Of a DNA stretch of 36,549 nt, positions 1 to 8,674 are shown in pieces; positions within the stretch are counted from its first letter, which is position 1; the number at the start of each line of letters is the position of its first letter. This DNA comes from Prochloraceae cyanobacterium (GTDB taxonomy: Bacteria; Cyanobacteriota; Cyanobacteriia; Cyanobacteriales; JASJDA01), in NCBI GenBank assembly GCA_030065755.1, contig JASJDA010000025.1, positions 1 to 36,549 on the forward strand, in the 5' to 3' direction. The notes beneath the pieces are model-generated. The model did no database searches and was not told where the DNA came from. It saw only the letters and a list, made by a program, of their open reading frames with translations. Both the position numbers and the translations under genes were made by a program.

Positions 1-774
1 CATGAGGTTTTTGAACCTGTAGGAATTGATGTCAATCTTAGTGACGGTAAATATTGTGTTATTTCCGACGGAACAATGGTAACTTTTCCCAAGCCTTTAA
101 AGGCAGCGATAACTAAGCTAGAAAAGTTACAGTATCATAATCGAAATAAACAACTCGGTAATCGAAAACAAAAAAGAGCCCCGTCTAATAATGCCAGGAA
201 ATATTATAAAAAACTAGCCAGATTGCACAAAAAAGTCGCTGATGCTCGAAATGATTTCTTACAAAAACTAACCACAAGCTTAGCCAGAAAGTATCGTCAT
301 ATTAAGCTAGAAACTTTAAATATTAAAGGGATGATGGCTAACGGTAAATTAGCTCGGCATCTAGCTGATGCTAGCTTTTATAAGTTCAAGACTTTATTAG
401 TGAATAAAGTTAATACTTATGGTGGTTTTGTTGAATCCGTAGGTCTATGGTATCCCAGCTCAAAACTTTGTAGTAATTGTGGTAATAAAAAACTAGATTT
501 AAAGCTCAGTGAACGAGTTTATAAGTGCGGGCAATGTAATTTGATTATCGATAGAGATCTAAACTCATCAATTAATCTAAAACTTGCACCAGAAGAACAT
601 ATTACAAGTAGGGCAGGTTCTGTCCGAATTTACGCCTGTGAACATCATACCGCCAACGGTGATGGAAAAAGCGGATGCGACCCAGCTCGAATTCAATTCG
701 AGCTGGAACGCGCACCAAGCAGCTCTAATGCAAGGAAGCAGGAAGTAAACACTAAAGTAGACAACTTTGGATAA
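1..774 (+). CDS. tnpB: IS200/IS605-family TnpB (RNA-guided nuclease), 5' end beyond window
   Basis: The reading frame is open from base 1, so the start lies outside the window; the first in-frame ATG at 76 is internal. Codons 7-11 read VGIDV, which matches the RuvC-I motif with its catalytic Asp (base 28). Downstream KLETLNIKGM gives the RuvC-II Glu, and IIDRDLNSSINL gives the RuvC-III Asp. A CSNCG...CGQC zinc ribbon lies between RuvC-II and RuvC-III, as is usual for TnpB. All three catalytic residues visible here are intact, so the visible part is not obviously dead. TnpB proteins are omega-RNA-guided DNA endonucleases that help retain IS200/IS605 elements. No tnpA is visible, but it could lie to the left. 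The stop is 5 nt before recJ, so the element ends in or just before the recJ leader. The last 50 residues are basic and low in recognisable motifs, and this stretch probably also encodes the omega RNA. Confidence 0.93.
   Translation, partial: HEVFEPVGIDVNLSDGKYCVISDGTMVTFPKPLKAAITKLEKLQYHNRNKQLGNRKQKRAPSNNARKYYKKLARLHKKVADARNDFLQKLTTSLARKYRHIKLETLNIKGMMANGKLARHLADASFYKFKTLLVNKVNTYGGFVESVGLWYPSSKLCSNCGNKKLDLKLSERVYKCGQCNLIIDRDLNSSINLKLAPEEHITSRAGSVRIYACEHHTANGDGKSGCDPARIQFELERAPSSSNARKQEVNTKVDNFG
682..706 (+). repeat. Near-perfect palindrome in the 3' end of tnpB; candidate omega-RNA/right-end hairpin
   Basis: CCAGCTCGAATT, one C, then AATTCGAGCTGG form a 12-bp perfect inverted repeat inside the last part of the tnpB frame. 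IS200/IS605 elements carry subterminal hairpins, and TnpB guide RNAs are made from the 3' end of the gene, so this is most simply a structural element of that RNA or of the right end. The exact element end was not determined. Confidence 0.6.
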
Positions 775-779
775 GTTTT

Positions 780-3113
780 ATGGAACAGACACAGGCAAAC
801 GAGGAAATCTGGAAAATTAAGCCCCTACCACAAATTCCTCAATGGTTGGCAGAAACGTTACAAATATATACTTCTGCTTCAGAGGGGAATTATCTCGCTC
901 GACTTTTGTGGCAAAGGGGAATGAGCAACCCAGAGACAATAAGTGGTTTTCTCGATCCAGATTGCTATCAACCCAGCAGTCCCTTCGACTTCGGTCAAGA
1001 AATGAAATGGGCGATCGCTCGCTTGCAAAAAGCCCTTCAAGCAGGGGAAAAACTAACTATATGGGGCGATTTTGATGCCGACGGAATTACAGCCACCAGT
1101 GTCCTTTGGGAAGGACTAGGACAGTTTTTTCCTCAGCACCAACAGCTAAATTACTACATTCCCGATCGCCAAAAAGAATCCCACGGTTTGAATAATCCTG
1201 GAATTGAAAAATTAGCGCGCTCGGGAACTAAATTAATTGTTACTTGCGACACTGGTAGCACCAACCTCAAAGAAATCGATCTGGCAAACGAGTTGGGCAT
1301 AGATATTATTATCACCGACCACCACACCCTTCCTCTCGAACGCCCTTCAGTTGTATCAATTATTAATCCTCGCTATTTTGCCGATCGCCATCCTCTATAC
1401 CATCTTTCCGGCGTGGCAGTGGCATATAAACTAGTAGAGGCAATGTACGAAACTTTGCCCGATCTTCCCCAACAGCCTCTAGAAGAATTGTTGGATTTAG
1501 TAGCAATTGGTCTAATTGCCGATTTAGTTAACCTCAGCGGCGATTGCCGTTATCTAGCACAAAAAGGGATTCAACAGCTACAAAAACAAACTAAAAATCC
1601 TACTCGTCCTGGAGTTGCTCGCCTGTTAGAGTTATGTCAGAAGACGGGAGATCGACCCACCGATATTTCCTTTGGTATTGGGCCGAGAATCAATGCGGTC
1701 AGTCGCATTCAAGGCGATGCTAGTTATGTAGTCGAGTTGCTCACCAGTCGCGATCGCGATCGTACTAATAAGCTAGCTCTAGAAACTGAATTAGCCAATA
1801 CTCGCCGCAAAGCTTTGCAAAAGGAAATAACCGAGGATGTCAAAAAGAAACTAGCAGGGATAGATTTATCAACTACTAGTGCAATAGTATTAGAAGATCC
1901 TCAATGGCAAGGAGGAGTATTGGGTTTAGTAGCTGGTCAAATTGCCAGCGAATACGGTCGTCCCACCATTTTATTAACTAGCGGGGGAGAGACAGAGAAA
2001 GAAATTCCCATGGCTAGAGGATCGGCGCGATCGGTTAATAATATCGACCTATACGAATTGGTAGAGTCTCAAGCACATTTATTACATCGTTTTGGCGGTC
2101 ATCCCTATGCTGCTGGTTTGAGTTTACCAGTAGAGAACATTCCCCTATTTCGCGAAGGAATTAATCAGCAGTTGCGCCAAAAACTCGATATTAATTTGAT
2201 GGCACGTACTGTCGAAATTGACCTAATTGTTACTGTTAAAGAATTGGGTCCAGCCTTATTTAAAGAACTAAAATTACTCGAACCTTGCGGTATGGGAAAT
2301 CCCATACCCAAATTATTAATTAAAAATTGTAGATTTGCCAAAGTTTGGAATAAAAATCTAGAAGATAAACGAGGGAAAAAGGTTCAATATATAAGAACCA
2401 AATTTGAAATTTGGGACGATTCTGTCCGAGAAGGATTTCCAGGAATTTGGTGGGGACACTATCGAGAAGAAATACCAACCGATCGACTGTGCGATGCTGT
2501 TGTTGAGTTGGACGTTAATACCTATGAAAAACAATATGAAGTGCGGTTGATTGCACTGCGAGTAAGCGATACCAATATTCAATTGAATAGTAGTAATATT
2601 TCCTGGGAAGAATCTATTATCGACTGGCGAGGAAAAGAGATTGAGTCAGATAGTAGCAATGGGGAATACAGACTGTTGCAAAAATGTCCGACAAGCTGGG
2701 ACGAAATACATAAAGAATTAAAAAATGCGATCGCCGAAGAGCAAAAACTAGTTCTAGCCTACTCCTTTCCCAAACAAATACACCCACAACAAATTTGGGA
2801 AAAGCTAGTAGGAATTGCTAAATATCTCAGCAGGACTGGTAAAAGTGTGACTTCAAAACAATTGCGAGAAAAACTAGAATTGAGCGATCGCTCCCTCAAT
2901 CTGGGTTTTCAAGCCTTGCGCGCTGTTGGTTTTGAGCTAGATTTGACCGACGAGTCGATTAAAATTTCTTGTTTTAGGGAACTATTATCTAGTGGGGTTG
3001 AAAATACAATTTCTTTATTTCTCTGGGTAATTGAAGAAGAACAATTTCAACGAGAATACTTCTTTGAAACTCCCCTATCTACCCTGCAACAAACCCTGAA
3101 TTACAACTACTAA
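780..3113 (+). CDS. recJ: Single-stranded-DNA-specific 5'-3' exonuclease RecJ
   Basis: RecJ degrades single-stranded DNA 5' to 3' in recombination (RecF pathway), mismatch repair and base-excision repair, in the cytoplasm. The 777-residue product carries the DHH phosphoesterase motifs in order: DFDADGITAT near residue 100, CDTGSTN, and TDHHTLP near residue 180. The DHHA1 signature HRFGGHPYAAGL is near residue 440, followed by an OB-like region. The protein is longer than E. coli RecJ (577 residues); the extra C-terminal ~200 residues include a winged-helix-like stretch (TSKQLREKLELSDRSLNLG). The start ATG at 780 is chosen because the N-terminus resembles cyanobacterial RecJ. No good Shine-Dalgarno precedes it and the tnpB stop is only 5 nt upstream, so the IS may have replaced the native leader. 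The DUF58 gene follows after 6 nt, suggesting co-transcription. Confidence 0.95.
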   Translation: MEQTQANEEIWKIKPLPQIPQWLAETLQIYTSASEGNYLARLLWQRGMSNPETISGFLDPDCYQPSSPFDFGQEMKWAIARLQKALQAGEKLTIWGDFDADGITATSVLWEGLGQFFPQHQQLNYYIPDRQKESHGLNNPGIEKLARSGTKLIVTCDTGSTNLKEIDLANELGIDIIITDHHTLPLERPSVVSIINPRYFADRHPLYHLSGVAVAYKLVEAMYETLPDLPQQPLEELLDLVAIGLIADLVNLSGDCRYLAQKGIQQLQKQTKNPTRPGVARLLELCQKTGDRPTDISFGIGPRINAVSRIQGDASYVVELLTSRDRDRTNKLALETELANTRRKALQKEITEDVKKKLAGIDLSTTSAIVLEDPQWQGGVLGLVAGQIASEYGRPTILLTSGGETEKEIPMARGSARSVNNIDLYELVESQAHLLHRFGGHPYAAGLSLPVENIPLFREGINQQLRQKLDINLMARTVEIDLIVTVKELGPALFKELKLLEPCGMGNPIPKLLIKNCRFAKVWNKNLEDKRGKKVQYIRTKFEIWDDSVREGFPGIWWGHYREEIPTDRLCDAVVELDVNTYEKQYEVRLIALRVSDTNIQLNSSNISWEESIIDWRGKEIESDSSNGEYRLLQKCPTSWDEIHKELKNAIAEEQKLVLAYSFPKQIHPQQIWEKLVGIAKYLSRTGKSVTSKQLREKLELSDRSLNLGFQALRAVGFELDLTDESIKISCFRELLSSGVENTISLFLWVIEEEQFQREYFFETPLSTLQQTLNYNY

Positions 3114-3119
3114 TAAATA

Positions 3120-4274
3120 ATGACAATTATCGATCGACTTACTGAATGGCTGGAAACACGATTTTCTTCTCCCTCTTATAGTGGATTATTATTAGCAGGG
3201 ATTGCTCTATGTCTGTTTGGTGCTGCAACTAACACTATGGCGGGATGGCTGTATGTCATCAGCGGGACGATCTTTGCTTTGTTAGTCTTGGGAGCCATAC
3301 TTCCAGGACGATCGCTGCGTCAAATAAAAGTCAATCGACTTCCCATCTCTCCTGTGAGTGCGGGGGAACAATTGACAATTGAATTAGAAATAGAAAATAC
3401 GACATCTAAAGCTAAAACTCTTTTACAAGCAAAAGATATATTACCCTACGTGCTGTCTGAGCCAGAGAGTATGGCAATAGAAGCGATCGCGCCCAATCGA
3501 GTATATCGCTGGGCTTATAATTGCGAAGTTAAAAAACGCGGTGTTTATCGATGGCATGAGGTACAACTAAAAAGTGGGGCTCCATTAGGACTATTTTGGT
3601 GTCGTCGCGATCGTCAGGTTGCAGCTAAAGCAATTGTATATCCTACTGTTTTGCCTTTAACTCAATGTCCTTTAATAGATAGCATCGGACGAGACGACAG
3701 TACTGTTTTCGAGCGAGACAACCGCTATCAACTTGCAAGCGTTGGTTTGACCAGAGGGATACGACCTTACCGTCTTGGAGACCCCATGCGTCTAATTCAC
3801 TGGCGCACCAGCGCGCGCTTCGGAGAATTTAAAGTAAGGGAATTAGAAATAATTACTGGAGGTCAAGAAGTTGTTATTTGTTTAGATAACGCTTTTAAGT
3901 GGGAAGAGGAAAGTTTTGAATTAGCAGTAATTGCAGCAGCATCCTTATATTTTTATGCTCGTAGATGTCAATTAAATGTCAAACTGTGGATAGGGACTGC
4001 AGGTTTAATTGAGGGCGATCGGGTAATTTTAGAATCTTTAGCTGCTATTAATCCCGAAGAAGATACGACTAAAGTCAATATCCCCTCTTTACCCTTAATT
4101 TGGTTAACTCAAAATTCTTCTAGTTTTTCATCCCTTCCTGCTGGTAGCCGTTGGCTTTTCTTCACCCCAATTGCTACTAATGAAATTCCCACATCAGTTA
4201 ATACTAACTTACCTGGATTAGCGATCGATTCAAAAGAAAAGTTAGAGAAACAGTTACAGAGACATCTAAATTAG
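3120..4274 (+). CDS. DUF58 domain-containing membrane protein
   Basis: The 384-residue protein has two hydrophobic segments at its N-terminus (about residues 20-38 and 42-60), then a large soluble part. The DUF58 signature is clear around residues 218-240: IRPYRLGDPMRLIHWRTSAR, followed by KVREL. DUF58 proteins usually sit beside MoxR ATPases and transglutaminase-like genes and are thought to assist assembly or maturation of other proteins; no MoxR gene is visible here. The gene starts 6 nt after recJ, which suggests one transcript, although no functional link between the two is known to me. The specific role is not known. Confidence 0.85.
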   Translation: MTIIDRLTEWLETRFSSPSYSGLLLAGIALCLFGAATNTMAGWLYVISGTIFALLVLGAILPGRSLRQIKVNRLPISPVSAGEQLTIELEIENTTSKAKTLLQAKDILPYVLSEPESMAIEAIAPNRVYRWAYNCEVKKRGVYRWHEVQLKSGAPLGLFWCRRDRQVAAKAIVYPTVLPLTQCPLIDSIGRDDSTVFERDNRYQLASVGLTRGIRPYRLGDPMRLIHWRTSARFGEFKVRELEIITGGQEVVICLDNAFKWEEESFELAVIAAASLYFYARRCQLNVKLWIGTAGLIEGDRVILESLAAINPEEDTTKVNIPSLPLIWLTQNSSSFSSLPAGSRWLFFTPIATNEIPTSVNTNLPGLAIDSKEKLEKQLQRHLN

Positions 4275-4316
4275 AGCTAAATATCTTTATCGTCGGCTGT
4301 TGCCAACGAGGTAACG

Positions 4317-4366
4317 GGGAACAGTTGTGTCGATATCCTGTTGTCTATTTCCTGTTCCCTGTTCCC
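4317..4366. repeat. Heptamer repeats GGGAACA / TGTTCCC in inverted arrangement
   Basis: One GGGAACA (4317-4323) faces two tandem TGTTCCC units (4353-4366) between the convergent DUF58 and TPR genes. The same heptamer recurs as a four-unit array at 25151-25178. These resemble the short tandemly repeated heptamers described in cyanobacterial genomes. The pairing arms could also act as a transcript end for the two converging genes. Confidence 0.6.
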
Positions 4367-4374
4367 TAACAGAA

Positions 4375-4926
4375 CTAATTAAACTCTGCGCGATCGAACA
4401 ACCAATTATCGCCAACGCAAGCTTCTAATTTTTCAATTAATTCCACTAAAAACAAATCAGGGTCGTCAAGTTCATTTTCCACAAACCAAGTTTTAAAGGC
4501 TTCTTCTCCTTCAATTCCGCGAGCTAAAGCTGTTGCTTGTAAAATGCTTATTCCTAACTCTTGATATTTTTCTAATTCAGGATGTTCTTCTTCAAATTCG
4601 GAACAAGAGTAGATAATTGTCGTACCTATTAGAGGGACAATATCGTTATCTTGAGGTAACAATTGAAAAAGAGCGAGAAACAATCTTAGTAAACCTTGAA
4701 ATGGGAGTTCAATTGCTAAACTCAACCAGATAGCTTGAGCTAGATAAACCTGACTATTACTTTCATCTATTCTCGCTAAATTACCAAGTACAGTTACTAC
4801 ATCAGCATAGGCTTTTTCTTTTGCGAAACTTTCTGCTGCTTGCACGTACAAACCGATTGCACCTTCTAGATCTCCCTGTTCTAAGTTGATTTTTGCCTTT
4901 TGGGAGAGAGTAGCTGTTTCTGTCAT
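4375..4926 (-). CDS. Conserved hypothetical protein with N-terminal TPR-like helices
   Basis: The 183-residue soluble, acidic protein is not assigned to a named family with certainty. Residues 1-60 (AKINLEQGDLEGAIGLYVQA and AYADVVTVLGNLARIDESN) read as two tetratricopeptide-like helix pairs, which generally mediate protein-protein contacts. The remainder is alpha-helical and Leu-rich, with an acidic C-terminus. There is no signal peptide; the hydrophobic stretch LPFQGLLRLFLALFQLL looks amphipathic rather than membrane-spanning. It is transcribed toward the DUF58 gene, from which it is separated by heptamer repeats. Start ATG at 4926 is the first in frame and upstream bases are AT-rich. Function unknown; the TPR call rests on pattern only. 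Confidence 0.7.
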   Translation of the reverse strand: MTETATLSQKAKINLEQGDLEGAIGLYVQAAESFAKEKAYADVVTVLGNLARIDESNSQVYLAQAIWLSLAIELPFQGLLRLFLALFQLLPQDNDIVPLIGTTIIYSCSEFEEEHPELEKYQELGISILQATALARGIEGEEAFKTWFVENELDDPDLFLVELIEKLEACVGDNWLFDRAEFN

Positions 4927-5211
4927 AATTATATGAAAACCTTATTGCAACTAAATACTAGCTATACGTAAGTGAAAAACTTTATTTATTATAGTTTTTC
5001 TTTATTTCGTAATAATTAGCATCAAATATAATTCCCGAATACATATTTTGAAAAAAATAACGTTCAAAACGAACATTTTGACCAGCATATTAGTTTAAAT
5101 AAAGCTAAACAATTTGATATAATAGCTTAAATTTTATAGGGTAAGTATAGGTTCTAGGTCAAGTTTATATTTTTTATACCATATATTTTTCTCCCATATA
5201 ATAGTAAAGCT
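4927..5211. promoter_or_regulatory. AT-rich divergent intergenic region with an inverted repeat and a -10 box
   Basis: This gap separates the divergent TPR gene and the cation transporter. An imperfect inverted repeat, AACGTTC-5 nt-GAACATT (5059-5077, 6 of 7 positions paired), could be a repressor site. A consensus -10 TATAAT at 5197-5202 lies only 9 nt before the transporter ATG, so if it is used the mRNA would be almost leaderless. No Shine-Dalgarno is visible before that ATG. No metal-sensor gene (ArsR, MerR, Fur type) is in the window. Confidence 0.4.
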
Positions 5212-5823
5212 ATGAGTAACAATTGTTGCCAAAATAAAGGTTGTGAACTATCTAAACTGAAAAAACAGCAAGCCAAGGTACTTTGGGCAGTACTGTGGAT
5301 TAATTTGGCGATGTTCTTTATCGAGTTTGGGTCAGGAATTCGAGCGGATTCTGTGTCTTTAACTGGAGACTCACTCGATATGCTGGGCGACGCATTGGTT
5401 TATGCAACCAGTTTGTATGTCATTAATAGGGGTAGTAAAGCTCAGGCAGGCTCAGCATTTCTCAAAGGAATCATCATGTTTTTGTTTGCGATCGCAGTCT
5501 TCGCCAGGGCAAACTATCAATGGTTTACAGGTACAACACCACAAGTAACCATCATGAGTACAGTTGGAGTTTTAGCGTTACTTGCCAACTTGTTCTGTCT
5601 GCTCCTGTTGACTAGACACAGGAAGGATAATCTGAATATGTCTTCTGTTTGGTTGTGTTCGCGAAATGATATTATTGCAAATACGTCTGTCCTTGTAGCA
5701 TCAGGCTTAGTATTTCTGACCCATTCCGTAGTGCCAGATCTAGCCGTAGGTTTGTTGTTGACCTTTGTTTTTGCCAAGTCTGCGGGGAAAGTGCTGTCCC
5801 AGTCTTGGAAAGAAATGCATTGA
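5212..5823 (+). CDS. Short CDF-type cation transporter (transmembrane domain only)
   Basis: The 203-residue protein is the six-helix membrane part of the cation diffusion facilitator family, which export Zn, Fe, Co or Cd by proton antiport. TM2 contains SLDMLGDALVY, giving the DxxxD metal site. The expected TM5 site reads CSRND, i.e. CxxxD instead of the usual HxxxD. The N-terminus has three Cys residues (5, 6, 11) that could bind metal. The cytoplasmic ferredoxin-like C-terminal domain that dimerises classical CDF proteins is absent: the protein ends a few residues after TM6 with KVLSQSWKEMH. Because the stop is clean and the termination point sensible, I read it as a genuine short subfamily rather than a truncation. 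Substrate cannot be decided from sequence. Confidence 0.8.
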   Translation: MSNNCCQNKGCELSKLKKQQAKVLWAVLWINLAMFFIEFGSGIRADSVSLTGDSLDMLGDALVYATSLYVINRGSKAQAGSAFLKGIIMFLFAIAVFARANYQWFTGTTPQVTIMSTVGVLALLANLFCLLLLTRHRKDNLNMSSVWLCSRNDIIANTSVLVASGLVFLTHSVVPDLAVGLLLTFVFAKSAGKVLSQSWKEMH

Positions 5824-5835
5824 CAACATTAAAAA

Positions 5836-5869
5836 CAGTTATCAGTTAAAAAGAAATAACCGATAACTG
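5836..5869. repeat. CAGTTATC/GATAACTG inverted repeat between convergent genes
   Basis: An 8-bp perfect inverted repeat (5836-5843 and 5862-5869) lies in the 56-nt gap between the transporter and pheT stops. It uses the same CAGTTAT word found as a five-unit array at 23792-23826. It may serve as a weak bidirectional transcript end; there is no clean U-tract. Confidence 0.45.
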
Positions 5870-5879
5870 ACAACTAAAA

Positions 5880-8315
5880 CTAACTTCTCAGAGTGACGCT
5901 AAATTTTTCTACTAGCGCATCTCGAATTTTTTGATGGACGGGTTCGATTTCTTTATCAGTAAGGGTGCGATCGCTGGCTCGATAATATAAACTAAAAGCC
6001 AAACTTCTCTGTCCTTCAGGTACGTTTTCCCCAAGATAGCGATCGAACAATTCTGTCCCTTCTAATAAAGCACCACCAGCTTTTTTTATTGCAGCTTCTA
6101 TTTCACCCACGGAAACTTTATCCGCTGCAAAGAAAGCCAGATCTCTTTCTACTGCGGGATAAGTAGAATACACTTGGAATCGAGGTTTCATGAATTGCTT
6201 TGCTGTCAAAGCTTCTAATAAAATATCCAAATTCAACTCAAAAGCATATACCTCATCGGGTAAACTTTTTTCTTGTCGCAGTTGGGGATGGAGTTGTCCG
6301 AAAATACCCAAACGCTTTTCTCCCAACCATAAAGAAGCAGTCCGTCCAGGATGAAGTCTTTTATCTTCTTTATCGGCTCGATATTTTACTACTAAATCTA
6401 ATCTAGCAAAAACACTTTCTAAGATTCCTTTAGCTTCATACCAGGTCATGGGGGACTCTTTACCACCCCTCGTCCAGCGACCAAAAGGTAAGCGATCGCC
6501 TCCCATTATTCCCCCTATTACGTCTGCTTCGGCTAACCCGTCTTCAGTTTTCCAAAAAATGCGACCAATTTCAAAGCCATTGAGAGCGCCATTTCCCTGC
6601 GACTGATTGTACTCAAATGCGTCAATTAGTGCAGAGATAAGGTTAGTGCGTAAGGCTGAATAGTCTTCTAATAGAGGGTTAGATATTACTATTTCTTCTG
6701 CTGTTGGTTTGACTACGGAGTAGTGATATATTTCTGTCAGTCCAACTGCGCGGAAAGTTTCTCTGAGTTTGCGCTTTATTTTCTCCTGTAAAGACAGATA
6801 ACCAAATTCAGTTTGATCGGGTAGTTTTTCACAGAAGTTATCATATCCGTAGAGACGAGCTACTTCTTCAATTAAATCGATTTCTCGCTCTAAATCTCGA
6901 TATCTGTAGGGAGGGACGGTAACGATCCAAGTATCTGTTTTATCTTCTATTTTTTCTAGCTTGCATCCCAAAGCTGTCAAGATACGTTCTACATCTGCTG
7001 TTTCAATTTCACCCGTCCTATTTTCTAGTTTGACTGACCCTAAAATTTGGCGAACTCTTTCTAAACGCAGTTCAATGGAACGAGAGAGATTGTCGGGTCG
7101 CGCGTCAGCAATTGCTTGATTAGTGGGAGTTCCTCCACCTAATTTAGTTATTAGATCGATCGCTCTGTTTAGTGCAGTAATTAATTCTGCTTGGTTGACC
7201 CCTCGTTCGTAACGGGAAGAAGCCTCAGTACGCAAACCTATAGATCGAGAAGAACGTCTAATTGCTACTGAGTCAAATAAAGCTGATTCGAGGACGATAT
7301 TTTCTGTTTCTTGATGTACTTCTGTTTCTTCTCCTCCCATCACACCTGCTAGAGCTACTGGGCGATCGCCAGCAGTTATCAGTAGATTTTTTTCTTCTAA
7401 GGTTCGCTCTTCTCCGTCCAGGGTTGTTAGTTTTTCTCCTTGTTTAGCAAAACGAACGCCAATTGTCAAGTTTTTTTCTCCACTTACAGCTTGCAAGCGT
7501 TCGCGATCGAAAGCGTGGAGAGGTTGACCCCATTCTAAAAGGATATAGTTAGTTGCATCGACTATATTGTTGATTGGTCTCACACCTGCTGCAGAGAGTC
7601 GCGATTGCAACCAATCTGGTGAAGGAGCAATTTTTACCCCTTCTATGACTGTACCGATATAAGCAGGACAGGCTTGGGAGTCTGGGATATCTAAACTCAA
7701 ACTCGTGTTTTCTGTTGGTAAAGAAAACTCTGGCGGCAGGGGTAATCGCAGAGTTCCCCCTGTGAGTGCGGTTACTTCTCGCGCCACTCCCACCATACTC
7801 AGAGCATCAGCACGATTTGCCGTTGCTGTCAAGTCTAAAATTACATCGTCAAGACCCAACAGAGGTCGAATGTCGGTTCCTAATTCTAGATCCTCTTGAG
7901 GAAAGATGTGAATGCCTTCAGATTGCTTTTCTAAACCCAATTCAGCCAAGGAACAAATCATTCCTTCCGATCGCACCCCACGCAGTTTAGTCGATCGCAA
8001 TTTTAGGTCAATAGTTGGTAAATAGGTTCCCAGAGTCGCCACTGGTACGTAAATATCTGCTTTGACATTAGCGGCTCCACAGACTATGTTAAGAGGAGCA
8101 TCTTTTCCTACATCTACTTGGGTGACTCGCAATTTATCTGCATTGGGATGGGGTTGACAATCAATTACCTTACCAACAACAACGCCATTCGCTTTCTCGC
8201 CCAAGTCTTCTATATCTTCGACTTCAAATCCTGCTACGGTCAGTGTTTTTGCTAATTCTTCAGGAGATAGAGTTACATCTACTAATTCTCGCAGCCAATT
8301 CAAAGAGATCCGCAT
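5880..8315 (-). CDS. pheT: Phenylalanyl-tRNA synthetase beta subunit
   Basis: PheT pairs with PheS in an alpha2beta2 enzyme that charges tRNA-Phe in the cytoplasm. The 811-residue length and domain order are standard: N-terminal [13 protein letters not shown], a tRNA-binding (EMAP/Myf-like) domain at about residues 40-150 ([20 protein letters not shown]), the B3/B4 editing region with the HAFDRERLQ segment, the B5 domain, the catalytic-like core ([20 protein letters not shown]), and a C-terminal FDX-ACB anticodon-binding domain ([11 protein letters not shown]). No pheS is in the window, so the two subunits are encoded apart, as is common in cyanobacteria. It is a single-gene unit here, flanked by a repeat hairpin downstream and an AT-rich leader upstream. 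Confidence 0.97.
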   Translation of the reverse strand: MRISLNWLRELVDVTLSPEELAKTLTVAGFEVEDIEDLGEKANGVVVGKVIDCQPHPNADKLRVTQVDVGKDAPLNIVCGAANVKADIYVPVATLGTYLPTIDLKLRSTKLRGVRSEGMICSLAELGLEKQSEGIHIFPQEDLELGTDIRPLLGLDDVILDLTATANRADALSMVGVAREVTALTGGTLRLPLPPEFSLPTENTSLSLDIPDSQACPAYIGTVIEGVKIAPSPDWLQSRLSAAGVRPINNIVDATNYILLEWGQPLHAFDRERLQAVSGEKNLTIGVRFAKQGEKLTTLDGEERTLEEKNLLITAGDRPVALAGVMGGEETEVHQETENIVLESALFDSVAIRRSSRSIGLRTEASSRYERGVNQAELITALNRAIDLITKLGGGTPTNQAIADARPDNLSRSIELRLERVRQILGSVKLENRTGEIETADVERILTALGCKLEKIEDKTDTWIVTVPPYRYRDLEREIDLIEEVARLYGYDNFCEKLPDQTEFGYLSLQEKIKRKLRETFRAVGLTEIYHYSVVKPTAEEIVISNPLLEDYSALRTNLISALIDAFEYNQSQGNGALNGFEIGRIFWKTEDGLAEADVIGGIMGGDRLPFGRWTRGGKESPMTWYEAKGILESVFARLDLVVKYRADKEDKRLHPGRTASLWLGEKRLGIFGQLHPQLRQEKSLPDEVYAFELNLDILLEALTAKQFMKPRFQVYSTYPAVERDLAFFAADKVSVGEIEAAIKKAGGALLEGTELFDRYLGENVPEGQRSLAFSLYYRASDRTLTDKEIEPVHQKIRDALVEKFSVTLRS

Positions 8316-8674
8316 CTATTTCTCTTTTACCTACTCAGCTAGAATATTCTAACTTTTTCCTCACCAATTTCTTCACTTAATCCTATTTTAATTAGGATGA
8401 ATTTGAATTTTGAACTTATTTAATTATTGGTTTTTTATGTAATTTTATCGTTTAAATAGTAGTTGTTTCTAAAAGATCTGTCGTTTTTAGTACGAATCTA
8501 GCAAAAACTCGGCATAATTTCTGATGTGAAATACAAGACTTGTCTGTTAAATTAATGGAAGCTTGAATATACCTAAAAACAATTTTGATGAAATAATCAC
8601 TCAAAAGAGTTAATTGGAGTAAATCAAAAAGCATCCCCCTTAAAAGCGCGGATAATACGAGATTGATAAAACCA
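8316..8674. other. AT-rich divergent intergenic region, pheT / kinase
   Basis: About 360 bases without a convincing gene. A small hairpin, ATCCTA-7 nt-TAGGAT, lies in the presumed pheT leader near 8382-8400. A GATAAT at 8651-8656 could be a -10 for the kinase, giving a leader of about 15 nt. The only ORF here (8452-8634, minus) has no family resemblance and no Shine-Dalgarno. Confidence 0.4.

Noticed and set aside
8452-8634. Minus-strand 60-residue ORF between pheT and the kinase
   Set aside because: No family resemblance and no ribosome site; lies in an AT-rich promoter region where chance ORFs are common.
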